Under the pieces are notes generated by a model. That model did no database searches. It had not been told where the DNA came from and saw nothing but the letters and a program-made list of their open reading frames with translations. Shown here one piece after another: positions 1 through 6,355 of a DNA stretch of 8,776 nucleotides (positions are counted from its first letter, which is position 1; every line of letters starts with the position of its first letter). The position numbers were made by a program, and so were the translations under genes. The DNA is taken from the NCBI GenBank assembly GCA_017549085.1, contig JAFYVO010000410.1, positions 1-8,776 of the forward strand, given 5' to 3'. This stretch comes from Thermoguttaceae bacterium (lineage in GTDB: Bacteria; Planctomycetota; Planctomycetia; Pirellulales; Thermoguttaceae).

Positions 1-407
1 AAACCGTCGACCATACGGCGGAAACCGTCGATCTGCGACGGGAACTTCTCCGCAATCTCCGCCTCCAAAACGCCGAAGTCGTTCGTGAAGTTCAACGAAA
101 CGCCCGGGAACGCGATCGAGGAGCCGTTTTGCTGCGTTAAACCGAACTCGTCCCAAGACATGCGCAAGTGGCGAACGATGCGCGCCAACGGGCCGGCTTT
201 CGTTCCCTTGGGCGCGTAATTGGTCAGCGCGTGCAGACCGACGTCGAAGTTGCGACCGTTGCGACGGTAAAAGGAGTTCAAGCCGCCGATCGTACTGTGC
301 TTTTCAAGAATGCAGACGTTGCGGTCGAATTGCGCCATCCGAATTCCCGCCGCCAGCCCGGACATACCGGCGCCGACGACGACCGCGTCGTAAATTTTAT
401 CCGACAT
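1..407 (-). CDS. FAD-dependent oxidoreductase, phytoene-desaturase/amine-oxidase-like (partial, C-terminus outside window)
   Basis: The gene starts at the ATG complementary to 405-407, behind a GAGG ribosome-binding site, and runs off the left edge after 135 codons. The N-terminus reads MSDKIYDAVVVGAGMSGLAA. It forms a Rossmann beta-alpha-beta fold with GxGxxG at residues 12-17 and a glutamate at residue 35, placed to hold the ribose of FAD. A GG motif follows at about 42-43, then a segment containing FDVGLHALTNYAP. This layout fits the COG1233-type family (phytoene desaturase, carotenoid isomerase, retinol saturase-like), which oxidises or reduces polyenes and other hydrophobic substrates. 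The substrate cannot be told because the substrate-binding and C-terminal FAD segments are missing. It is preceded by its own promoter (510-537) and separated from the upstream HTH gene by a terminator, so it is probably the first gene of its unit. Family call is fairly sure; exact function is not. Confidence 0.8.
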   Translation of the reverse strand, partial: MSDKIYDAVVVGAGMSGLAAGIRMAQFDRNVCILEKHSTIGGLNSFYRRNGRNFDVGLHALTNYAPKGTKAGPLARIVRHLRMSWDEFGLTQQNGSSIAFPGVSLNFTNDFGVLEAEIAEKFPSQIDGFRRMVDG

Positions 408-509
408 ATTGCCTCGATTGAAATTAACGCGTCGAGAAGTTGTTTAAAGAGCGAAAACGCGAGAGGAGAGCGTCGAAAGCGCGAGTCGCCGAGCCCTCCG
501 GAAAACCTT

Positions 510-537
510 ATTATATCCGATTTAACGCAATCGGCAA
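510..537 (-). promoter_or_regulatory. Sigma-70-type promoter for the FAD oxidoreductase gene
   Basis: On the minus strand there is TTGCCG (complement of 532-537), a 16-base spacer, then a perfect TATAAT (complement of 510-515). Transcription would begin near 503, giving a leader of about 95 bases before the ATG at 407. It lies just downstream of the terminator of the preceding gene, where a promoter is expected. Confidence 0.65.
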
Positions 538-552
538 GCGGGGGGGAAAGCG

Positions 553-595
553 CGAAAAAGAAAAAACTCCGCCGCTCTAAAAAACGACGGAGTTT
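553..595 (-). terminator. Rho-independent terminator of the HTH gene
   Basis: Read on the minus strand, an 11-bp stem (AAACTCCGTCG pairing with CGGCGGAGTTT, one T-G wobble; arms 585-595 and 564-574) encloses a 10-base loop. It runs straight into a T-rich tract, TTTTTTCTTTTT, at about 566-555. It starts 49 bases after the stop codon of the HTH gene. This is the best intrinsic terminator in the window. Confidence 0.85.
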
Positions 596-643
596 CAAAG
601 GACTTGCCGCCCAAGCGAAGCGAACGCTTACGACGTCGCTTCG

Positions 644-2245
644 TTAAGGAAGGAGATTGGCGAGCATATCGAGAACCGGACCGGTAAGGGTGAACGCGCC
701 TTCTTCGTAGCTCCAAATCGTGCGGCAAAGCTCGTAAGCGCCGATCGTCGCGAGGAGAACGCAGAGGAGGCACGGGACGAGGAAGAGGAAGTCCTTGCCG
801 GTATATTCCGTTTGCGGAGCGCGCGAAGCGATCGGAGCGGCTTCCGCGTCGCCGCCGAAACCGGCGTCGGAGGACGACGAGTCGAAGGAACCGCCGCCGA
901 AACCGCCGTCGTTGAATCCGGCGTTGGCGTCGGTCGCGTCGAAACCGCCGAAAGCGTCGCCGGGCGTTTCAACGGCGTTGGCGAACGGGTTCGCGTCGTC
1001 GGCCGGAGTCGCGCCGAAGTCGCCGAACGGATTCGCGGCGTCGTCGGCCGGAGCCGCGAACGGGTCGAAGGCGCCGGAGTCGTCGTCTTTGGTGAAGAAG
1101 GGATCGTCTTCGGAGGCGATTTCGATCGATTGCGAAACGCTTTCCGATTCGGCGACGCCGTACGTCGAGGATTCGTCGGAAGCGAGTTGGAAGTCTTCGG
1201 CGCCGGAGCCGAGGATCGTCGCGGTGTCGGAGTTCGCGTCTTTTTCGAGTTCCAAGACGGCGGACGGTTTCGGTTCGTCGGCGAGTTCGAAAATGCTATC
1301 GTCGTCGTCCGAGTCCGGAGCGAAGGCCGCGTCGTTTTGAATTTCGACGCCTTCGAGCGCGAAATCTTCGGCTTCTTCGCCGAGGAGCGAGAGACCGCTG
1401 TCGCTGCCGAGATGGAGGCCGCTGCCGGAGCCGGAGCCGCCGAGAACGACGTCGCCGCCGTCGAGCGCGACGTTCGAACCGCTCAGGTCGACGTCGTCGA
1501 GGAGGGAAAGACCGCTGTCGCTGCCGAGGTGCAGAACGTCGTCGTCGGACGCGCCGTCGAGGACGCCGGCGGCGTCGTCAAGGCTGAAGACGGAAGCGGA
1601 TTCGTCGTCGGCTTTCGGTTCGTCGGCGACGAGCAGGAGGTCGTCGTCTTCGACGTCGGCTTCCGGAGCGAACGCGGCCGGTTCCGGCGCGGCTTCCGCT
1701 TTCGGTTCGTCGGCGAGTTCAAAGAGGCTGTCGTCGTCTTCCGTTTCGAGCGCGAGGCCGAAATCGGCGCCGTCCGCGGCTTCTTCGACCGGAGCCGGAG
1801 CCGGGGTTTCTTCGAGCGTCAACGCGTCGTCTTCCGTTTCGAGCGCGAGACCGAAATCGGCGTCGTCTTCGGCTTGCGGTTCCGCGACGATTTGCAGGTC
1901 GTCGTCGGCGGACGCGTCGTCGAGAACGAAATCGGGTTCCGCGTCGGCGTTCGTTTTAATTTCGAGCGTTTCGGCGGTCGCGTCGATCATCGCGTCGAAA
2001 GACGAGGAATCGGCGAGCATCGTCGGGAGTTCTTCGTCGTCGGAGTCGTTTAAAAGGTCGGCGGCGGGCGCGGATTGGGAACGTTCGCGGATAAGATCCG
2101 TTAAGTATTTTTCGACGTCTTCCTTGCGAAATTTCCAACTCGCGCCGTCGCGAAACGCGCGCAGTTTGTTCGCTTCGCGCAGACGGTTGACGTCGCCCGG
2201 GGTGCAGTCTAAAATTTCAGCGGTTTTTTCAAGGGTATAGTACAT
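644..2245 (-). CDS. Tail-anchored helix-turn-helix (excisionase/MerR-like) protein with acidic low-complexity linker
   Basis: This 533-residue protein has three parts. Residues 1-52 are a helix-turn-helix domain of the excisionase (HTH_17/MerR-like) family: it starts MYYTLEKTAEILDCTPGDVN, followed by a KLRAFRDGASWKFRKEDVEKYL wing. Residues 55-480 are a very acidic, presumably disordered region rich in Asp, Glu, Ala, Ser, and later Gly/Phe/Asn, with internal repeats (ADFGLALETEDD twice, LHLGSDSGLSLL twice, ADEPK three times). Residues 486-506 are one hydrophobic segment (FLFLVPCLLCVLLATIGAYEL), followed by a conserved-looking 27-residue tail. The predicted arrangement is a DNA-binding head in the cytoplasm tethered to the membrane by the C-terminus. 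An AGGA ribosome-binding site lies 8 bases before the ATG. No enzymatic domain is visible. It is probably a regulator or chromosome-membrane linker, but function is unknown. It stands alone between two terminator-like elements. Confidence 0.85.
   Translation of the reverse strand: MYYTLEKTAEILDCTPGDVNRLREANKLRAFRDGASWKFRKEDVEKYLTDLIRERSQSAPAADLLNDSDDEELPTMLADSSSFDAMIDATAETLEIKTNADAEPDFVLDDASADDDLQIVAEPQAEDDADFGLALETEDDALTLEETPAPAPVEEAADGADFGLALETEDDDSLFELADEPKAEAAPEPAAFAPEADVEDDDLLLVADEPKADDESASVFSLDDAAGVLDGASDDDVLHLGSDSGLSLLDDVDLSGSNVALDGGDVVLGGSGSGSGLHLGSDSGLSLLGEEAEDFALEGVEIQNDAAFAPDSDDDDSIFELADEPKPSAVLELEKDANSDTATILGSGAEDFQLASDESSTYGVAESESVSQSIEIASEDDPFFTKDDDSGAFDPFAAPADDAANPFGDFGATPADDANPFANAVETPGDAFGGFDATDANAGFNDGGFGGGSFDSSSSDAGFGGDAEAAPIASRAPQTEYTGKDFLFLVPCLLCVLLATIGAYELCRTIWSYEEGAFTLTGPVLDMLANLLP
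1382..1534 (-). repeat. Intragenic direct repeat coding LHLGSDSGLSLL
   Basis: Two 36-base copies at 1382-1417 and 1499-1534 encode the same 12 residues (277-288 and 238-249 of the HTH protein). They are separated by a Gly/Ser/Asp-rich stretch. The copies differ at synonymous positions, so the peptide rather than only the DNA appears to be kept. Confidence 0.8.
1733..1861 (-). repeat. Intragenic direct repeat coding ADFGLALETEDD
   Basis: Two 36-base copies at 1733-1768 and 1826-1861 encode residues 160-171 and 129-140 of the HTH protein. The following FELADEPK motif (175-182) recurs at 319-326, and a degenerate VADEPK occurs at 206-211. These mark the acidic linker as built from short repeated modules. 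Confidence 0.8.
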
Positions 2246-2300
2246 TCGAACATTCCTAAATTTTAAACGAATTCGACAATGTGGTTTTTGACGCGTCGTC

Positions 2301-2318
2301 CGCGCCGTCGACGGCGCG
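2301..2318. promoter_or_regulatory. Perfect 18-bp palindrome upstream of the HTH gene
   Basis: CGCGCCGTCGACGGCGCG is its own reverse complement. It lies 55 bases upstream of the HTH start codon, between that codon and the AT-rich promoter-like island at 2359-2371. As DNA it could be an operator for a dimeric regulator, including the HTH protein itself. As RNA it could fold into a 7-bp stem with a TCGA loop in the leader. A second short palindrome, GACGCGTC, lies at 2290-2297. The role is inferred only. Confidence 0.45.
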
Positions 2319-2358
2319 TCGAAGTCCGTCGAGCCCGACGACGAGGGCTGCGAGCGGA

Positions 2359-2371
2359 TAATATATAATAC
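2359..2371 (-). promoter_or_regulatory. AT-rich island, candidate -10 region for the HTH gene
   Basis: A 13-base A/T run stands out in very GC-rich intergenic DNA about 115 bases upstream of the HTH start. On the minus strand it contains TATTAT and TATATT, each close to a -10 hexamer. No convincing -35 hexamer is found 16-18 bases upstream, so this is a weak call. The plus strand also reads TATAAT here (2364-2369), but no plus-strand gene follows. Confidence 0.3.
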
Positions 2372-2448
2372 GGGCGGGGAAACGAACGGCGACGAAACGT
2401 TCGAATCGCGTCAAAAAGACGCCTCTTCGCTTTGTTTCGACAAACTCG

Positions 2449-2481
2449 CGTAAAAAATTCCGCGTCGACGATTTTTTTACG
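2449..2481 (-). terminator. Candidate terminator of the small membrane-anchored gene
   Basis: An inverted repeat, CGTAAAAAA (2449-2457) and TTTTTTACG (2473-2481), lies 36 bases after the stop at 2517. On the minus strand the 3' arm is a six-T run, so the T tract is part of the stem, as in some symmetric bidirectional terminators. The 15-base loop contains CGTCGACG. The GC-rich core stem is weak, so confidence is limited. Confidence 0.4.
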
Positions 2482-2516
2482 GACGTCGCGGTCGTTCCGT
2501 TTTTAACGGCGTCGCG

Positions 2517-2951
2517 TTACAACAACGCCGAGTTCGCTTGTTCGCGAATTTGCGCCGGCGTCAGGCCTTCGCCGTTGAAGTTTTCGAGTTTCAGGTCCAT
2601 TTCGAAAGCGCGGGTCGCGACGAGTTCGATCGTGCTGTTGGCGCCGCGTTCGCGAATCCAGTAAACGCAAATGCGCTTCGTTTCGGAGTCGACGAGAACG
2701 ATTTGGCGACCGTTTTCGTTCGTCAGCGACGAGTCGAACGCGTACAGCGGCGGCACTTCCAACGGGCGCGAAAACTTCGCCGTTCCGTTGGCGCCGAACG
2801 AAACTCGCGGGGCGGCGTCGGCGATCAGCGCGTCGCGAGGCGACGAATACGGGGCCTGCTGCGCGTCGACGCTCGACCGAAAATCGTTCGCGCAAACGCC
2901 GAGCGCGAGGCCGAAAAGAATCAGTAAAACGGGTTGGACAAGTCGATTCAT
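2517..2951 (-). CDS. Small membrane-anchored or secreted hypothetical protein
   Basis: This is a 144-residue protein of unknown function. Residues 1-20 (MNRLVQPVLLILFGLALGVC) form a signal peptide or N-terminal membrane anchor. LGVC at 17-20 is only a poor lipobox, because Val rather than Gly/Ala/Ser precedes the Cys, so lipidation is doubtful. The mature part has a Ser/Ala-rich spacer, then a compact domain at about 80-138. That domain contains QIVLVDSETKRICVYWI, a strand-like segment, and ends in LKLENFNGEGLTPAQIREQ. The second half resembles conserved planctomycete hypotheticals I loosely remember, but I cannot name a family. A GAGAAG ribosome-binding site precedes the ATG. It has its own promoter (3064-3092). 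The signal peptide, ordinary codon use and good start signals argue that it is a real gene. Confidence 0.75.
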   Translation of the reverse strand: MNRLVQPVLLILFGLALGVCANDFRSSVDAQQAPYSSPRDALIADAAPRVSFGANGTAKFSRPLEVPPLYAFDSSLTNENGRQIVLVDSETKRICVYWIRERGANSTIELVATRAFEMDLKLENFNGEGLTPAQIREQANSALL

Positions 2952-2999
2952 TAGCTTCTCGCTTTAAACGTCGGGTCGCGTTCTCGACGATTCCGCGTT

Positions 3000-3035
3000 G
3001 GCAAGCGGCGGCAAAACCGTTAAATTTTGCTTGCC
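3000..3035 (-). other. Hairpin in the 5' leader of the small membrane-anchored gene
   Basis: GGCAAGC (3000-3006) pairs perfectly with GCTTGCC (3029-3035). As an alternative, GGCAA/TTGCC stacks on GCAAAA/TTTTGC (3011-3016 with 3025-3030), leaving a 6-base bulge. It lies inside the predicted roughly 105-base leader, 50-85 bases before the start codon. No T-run follows, so it is not a terminator. Function unknown. Confidence 0.4.
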
Positions 3036-3063
3036 TTGCGTTTTTTGGTCAAGTTACGCGTCT

Positions 3064-3092
3064 ATTTTATTCCAATTATTTTAAAAAATCAA
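3064..3092 (-). promoter_or_regulatory. Sigma-70-type promoter for the small membrane-anchored gene
   Basis: On the minus strand, TTGATT (complement of 3087-3092) is followed by a 17-base AT-rich spacer and TAAAAT (complement of 3064-3069). The expected start is near 3057. A second possible pair, TTGACC then CAAAAT 17 bases later, lies just downstream. The surrounding 3060-3120 stretch is the most AT-rich DNA in this half of the window. Confidence 0.6.
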
Positions 3093-3384
3093 CAATAGAT
3101 CGCCTATTTTAAAACGTTTTTTTCTTTCTTCGGTAAAAAACGCGCCGGTTGTGCGGATTCTAAGGACGTTGCGGAGAGGAGAAGGCGGCGTTCGGTTCGG
3201 ACGCGTCCCCTTTATTTTATTATACGCCGAACGACGGCGAGCGGTTCGGCGGCTTTTGACGATTTTGCGGAAAAAGGCGAAAACAGGCTTTGAACGGGGA
3301 AAAGCGCGACGTCCCGACGGCGCTTCGGGCCAAGAAAGAGCAAACGCCGCTCGCCGACCCGAGAGAGTCGAACGAACGGCGTTG

Positions 3385-3432
3385 AAAAACGACGCGTTTT
3401 TGAAAAGCGGCGCTTAAACGGGCGCGCTTTTC
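3385..3432 (-). terminator. Tandem hairpins downstream of glgP, candidate terminator
   Basis: On the minus strand the first hairpin is a perfect 8-bp GAAAAGCG/CGCTTTTC stem (arms 3425-3432 and 3402-3409) starting 28 bases after the glgP stop. The second is AAAAACG/CGTTTTT (arms 3395-3401 and 3385-3391) with a 3-base loop, ending in a five-T run. The T-run is inside the stem, so this could act in both directions. Confidence 0.5.
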
Positions 3433-3459
3433 AGAAAACGGTTAATCGTCGCGTTAAAA

Positions 3460-5619
3460 TCACGGCATTTTCGCGCTTTGACCGCCGGCGGCCGGGAGGT
3501 ACGCGTACTTGACGTAGTCGGCGACCATACGGTGCGCGCTGAAACGCCACGCGAGCGTCGCGATCGAGTTCATCATACGGCGAATCCAGCAGAGCGGGAG
3601 CCCGTCTTTGTCGCGGTCGTAGAACATCGGAACGACTTCGTTTTCGAGCGTTTTGAGGAGGTTGGCGTTGTCGCGTTCGTCCATAACGCGCAGGTCGGTG
3701 TGGATCGAGCCGTCGCCGATGGCGAAACCGTTCGAACCGTCGTAGGCTTCCGCCCACCAACCGTCGAGGATGGAGAAGTTGAGCGCGCCGTTGAGAACGA
3801 CCTTTTGGCCGCTCGTCCCGGACGCTTCCAACGGACGACGCGGGTTGTTGAGCCACACGTCAACGCCTTGGACCAAGTGACGCCCGACGTTGATGTCGTA
3901 GTCTTCGAGGAAGACGATGCGCTTGGAGAATTTCGGGTTGCGTTGGAGCGCGATGACGCGACGAATGACGTCCTTGCCGAGGTTGTCGGCCGGGTGCGCT
4001 TTACCGGCGAAAACGAATTGAACCGGGCGTTCCGGGTTGTTGACGATGCGGTCGAGGCGTTCTTCGTCTTGGACGACGAGGTAAGCGCGCTTGTACTCGG
4101 CGAAGCGGCGGGCGAAGCCGATCGTCAGCGCTTCCGGATCGAGGATCGTGCGCGCTTCGGCGATCGCGGCTTCGTCGGCGCCGACGCGTTCGAGTTGGCG
4201 AACGGTGCGGCGACGGGCGAAGTCGACGAGTTGCGTTTTGAGGGCGCAGTGCGTTTCCCAAAGTTCGCCCGGATCGACGTCGTAAACTTGCGACCAAACG
4301 GCCGGGTCGATCGATTCTTCGGTCCAGCCCGGGATCGTGCGTTCGAAGAGCGTCTTCATTTGCGGCGCCATCCACGTCGGGACGTGAACGCCGTTGGTGA
4401 TGTGCCCGATCGGGGTTTCTTCTTCGGTTTTTTCCGGCCAGAGCGAACGCCACATGCGTCGGCTGACGACGCCGTGCAGCGAGCTGACGCCGTTGGCGTA
4501 GCGCGAGAGTTTCAGACCGAGGACGGTCATGCAGAACTCTTCGTTTTCGTCGAGCGGGTTCTTGCGACCGAGCGCGAGGAACTCTTGTTCCGAGAGGCCG
4601 AGTTTTTCGCGCAGCGGAGCGAGGTGTTCGTCGACGAGGGCCGGGTCGAAGTAGTCGTGGCCGGCTTCGACCGGGGTGTGCGTCGTGAAGACGGTTTGTT
4701 GCGCGACGTCGGCGACCGCCGCTTCGAACGTCATGCCGCAGTCTTCCATCTTTTGACGGACGGCTTCGAGCGTCGCGAAGGAGTTGTGCCCTTCGTTGAG
4801 GTGGTAAACGCCCGCCGAAATGCCGAGAGCGCGCAGGGCTTTGACGCCGCCGATACCGCAGACGATTTCTTGACGGATGCGGGTGCGTTTGTTCCCGCCG
4901 TACAAGCGGCTCGTCAGTTCGCGGTCTTCTTGCGAGTTCGCTTCGAGGTCGGTGTCGAGGAGGTAAAGGTCGACGCGACCGACGCGGAGGCGACGGACTT
5001 TCGCGTAAATCGTTCCGGTCTTCGTTTCGACTTCGACGATAATCTTGTTGCCGTTCGCGTCGAGGGCCGGCTCGAACGGGAGGAATTCGACCTTCGTGTC
5101 GACGTAATTTTCGGCTTGACCGCCGGTTTCGTCGATCAATTGCTTGAAGTAGCCTTGGTCGTAGAAAAGACCGATCGCGACGAGCGGAACGCCGAGGCCG
5201 CTGGCGCTCTTGACGTGGTCGCCGGCCAAAACGCCGAGACCGCCGGAGTAAATCGGAACCGATTCGTGGAGACCGAACTCGAGCGAGAAGTAAGCGACCG
5301 GGCGCGAGCCGAGGACGCCGGCGTTTTGGCGCGCCCACATCGGACGTTCCGAAACGTACTTCTTAAGACGACGGAACGCCATATCGATACGCGTGTGGAG
5401 CGTCAGCTCGAGAACGCGGGTTTCGAATTGTTCCGGCGTGTATTCGCGCAACAAGGCGATCGGATTGTGGCCGAGTTCGCGCCAGCGAATCGGGTCGAGG
5501 AGTTGGAAAATTTCGACGACGTCGGGATGCCAGCTCCACCAAAGGTTATGCGCGATTTCGACGCACTTTTGGTAGGCCGTCAGGCTTCCGTCGCGGAACG
5601 ACGGGGTCGTTTCGGTCAT
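3460..5619 (-). CDS. glgP: Alpha-glucan (glycogen/maltodextrin) phosphorylase
   Basis: This 719-residue PLP enzyme releases glucose-1-phosphate from alpha-1,4-glucan using phosphate in the cytoplasm. It looks like the bacterial/archaeal type (TIGR02094-like), with a DUF3417-type N-terminus (about 10-105, including AHNLWWSWHPDV). Visible motifs in order are FSLEFGLHESVPIYSGGLGV (111-130), LNEGHNSF (274-281), TTHTPVEAGHDYF (312-324), GHITNGVHVPTW (405-416), FARRFAEYKRAY (502-513), AGKAHPADNLG (538-548) and EASGTSGQKVVLNG (597-610). K606 matches the PLP-binding lysine of phosphorylases. R505 and K510 align by motif with the phosphate-contacting Arg569 and Lys574 of the rabbit enzyme. All catalytic signatures are intact. 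A strong AGGAG site lies 6 bases before the ATG, fixing the start. No N-terminal phosphorylation or AMP-control segment like the eukaryotic one is apparent. It is divergent from the secreted mutarotase gene. Confidence 0.95.
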   Translation of the reverse strand: MTETTPSFRDGSLTAYQKCVEIAHNLWWSWHPDVVEIFQLLDPIRWRELGHNPIALLREYTPEQFETRVLELTLHTRIDMAFRRLKKYVSERPMWARQNAGVLGSRPVAYFSLEFGLHESVPIYSGGLGVLAGDHVKSASGLGVPLVAIGLFYDQGYFKQLIDETGGQAENYVDTKVEFLPFEPALDANGNKIIVEVETKTGTIYAKVRRLRVGRVDLYLLDTDLEANSQEDRELTSRLYGGNKRTRIRQEIVCGIGGVKALRALGISAGVYHLNEGHNSFATLEAVRQKMEDCGMTFEAAVADVAQQTVFTTHTPVEAGHDYFDPALVDEHLAPLREKLGLSEQEFLALGRKNPLDENEEFCMTVLGLKLSRYANGVSSLHGVVSRRMWRSLWPEKTEEETPIGHITNGVHVPTWMAPQMKTLFERTIPGWTEESIDPAVWSQVYDVDPGELWETHCALKTQLVDFARRRTVRQLERVGADEAAIAEARTILDPEALTIGFARRFAEYKRAYLVVQDEERLDRIVNNPERPVQFVFAGKAHPADNLGKDVIRRVIALQRNPKFSKRIVFLEDYDINVGRHLVQGVDVWLNNPRRPLEASGTSGQKVVLNGALNFSILDGWWAEAYDGSNGFAIGDGSIHTDLRVMDERDNANLLKTLENEVVPMFYDRDKDGLPLCWIRRMMNSIATLAWRFSAHRMVADYVKYAYLPAAGGQSAKMP

Positions 5620-5871
5620 ATTGTTCTCCTAAAAAGTAAGGGAATACGGTTGCGAACGCGCCGGAAACGGAGCGTCGGACGGCGTCGGGGGACGGCGACC
5701 GCGTCGTTTCAATTTTTTGCGTCGTTTTTCTTTATAAAATAGCGTTTCGCGTCGCGAGCGTTTCGAGCGCGCAGATTTTTCGTTCTTTCCGCGGCGCTCG
5801 TCGGCTCAAAAACGCAAGACGATTTTTTTAGATCGACCCGGCGCGTCGAGCGTGAAGTCTCGAACCTCTTT

Positions 5872-5900
5872 ATTTTGACAAATTTTTCGTCTTTTGTAAA
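5872..5900 (-). promoter_or_regulatory. Candidate promoter for glgP
   Basis: On the minus strand, TTTACA (complement of 5895-5900), a 17-base spacer and CAAAAT (complement of 5872-5877) give a moderate match. It would leave a leader of about 245 bases, which is long. An alternative AT-rich site near 5731-5742 (TATTTTATAAAG on the minus strand) lacks a clear -35. The exact start is undecided. Confidence 0.35.
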
Positions 5901-5989
5901 GCGCCGCTTCCCCCCTTTGAATCCCCTTTTTGGAAAAATTTTTGAAATTTTAAAAATTCCTTTCGCGTTCCTAGCACAGTTTGTCAAAA
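5873..5989. repeat. Widely spaced 10-bp inverted repeat in the divergent region
   Basis: TTTTGACAAA at 5873-5882 and its exact reverse complement TTTGTCAAAA at 5980-5989 stand 97 bases apart. The interval includes an AT-rich segment (about 5930-5960). One arm overlaps the candidate glgP promoter. A pair of regulator half-sites or two opposed TTGACA elements are both possible. Confidence 0.4.
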
Positions 5990-6243
5990 CGCGAAAAAGT
6001 GTGATGTTGGGCGCGAAAACGGACGGCTGATTTTGAACGTGAAACGGCGAACGGCGCCGCGTTTGCATAGATCGAACGGCGGGCGCGAACCCGGTTTAAA
6101 AACGGCGAGATGAGCGGGATGGGGCGGTTGGTTAAAGCGCGTCGTTTAGGGAAGACGGGGGAGCGGCGCGAAGATTGCGGGGGCGAGCGGCGTTTAAGTC
6201 GACAAAATTAAGGGGTTTTTTGCGAAAAGTCGCCGGAAAGTCG

Positions 6244-6272
6244 TTGATTTTCAAAATTCTTGCGGTTATAAT
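6244..6272 (+). promoter_or_regulatory. Sigma-70-type promoter of the secreted aldose 1-epimerase gene
   Basis: TTGATT at 6244-6249, a 17-base spacer and a perfect TATAAT at 6267-6272. Transcription should begin near 6279, leaving a 77-base leader to the ATG at 6356. This is the best promoter match in the window and suggests good basal expression. Confidence 0.75.
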
Positions 6273-6355
6273 TGTCAAAGTGAAGTTGAAAAGGCGACGC
6301 TCTCTTGTCGGACGCGCGTCGACCGTCGATTCCGTTTATAGAAAGAAGCAATACA

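Larger units (their letters stand above)
2952..3459. other. Intergenic region between glgP and the small membrane-anchored gene
   Basis: This is 508 bases without a supported gene. It holds the leader, hairpin and promoter of the downstream gene (2952-3092), an inverted repeat CGTTTTTT/AAAAAACG at 3115-3122 and 3135-3142, and the glgP terminator region at 3385-3432. An 88-codon Arg-rich open frame at 3151-3417 (+) has no good start signal or recognisable motif and was not called. Confidence 0.6.
5620..6355. other. Divergent intergenic region between glgP and galM-like gene
   Basis: These 736 bases carry no supported gene. They hold the glgP ribosome-binding site and candidate promoter, the 10-bp inverted repeat, an AT-rich patch at about 5925-5960, and the strong plus-strand promoter of the epimerase gene at 6244-6272. 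The stretch 6000-6230 is GC-rich, and I see no motif, tRNA or coding signal in it. Confidence 0.6.

Noticed and set aside
168..647. 159-codon plus-strand open frame over the FAD oxidoreductase start and the terminator
   Set aside because: Codon-aligned antisense of a convincing FAD-binding gene; its C-terminal Lys/Arg tail is just the translated terminator.
812..2053. 413-codon open frame on the plus strand opposite the HTH gene
   Set aside because: Same artefact, fed by the repetitive acidic coding region; composition is Val/Gly/Glu/Arg/Phe repeats with no domain.
3151..3417. 88-codon plus-strand frame in the glgP downstream gap
   Set aside because: Arg-rich random-looking product, no good ribosome-binding site, and it ends inside the glgP terminator hairpins.
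3478..5742. 754-codon open frame on the plus strand opposite glgP
   Set aside because: It is in exact codon register with glgP and results from the lack of TTA/CTA/TCA codons there. Its product is monotonous Val/Arg/Asp/Glu/Phe with no motif, while glgP is a clear intact enzyme.
6060..6200. tRNA-like words (GGTTAAAGCGC on plus; GGGTTCGCGCCC on minus)
   Set aside because: They are on opposite strands and no cloverleaf with matching acceptor, anticodon and T arms can be built.
6305..6355. Upstream TTG start extending the epimerase by 17 residues
   Set aside because: It would place charged residues ahead of a clean signal peptide; the ATG at 6356 gives a standard MKK-type signal sequence.
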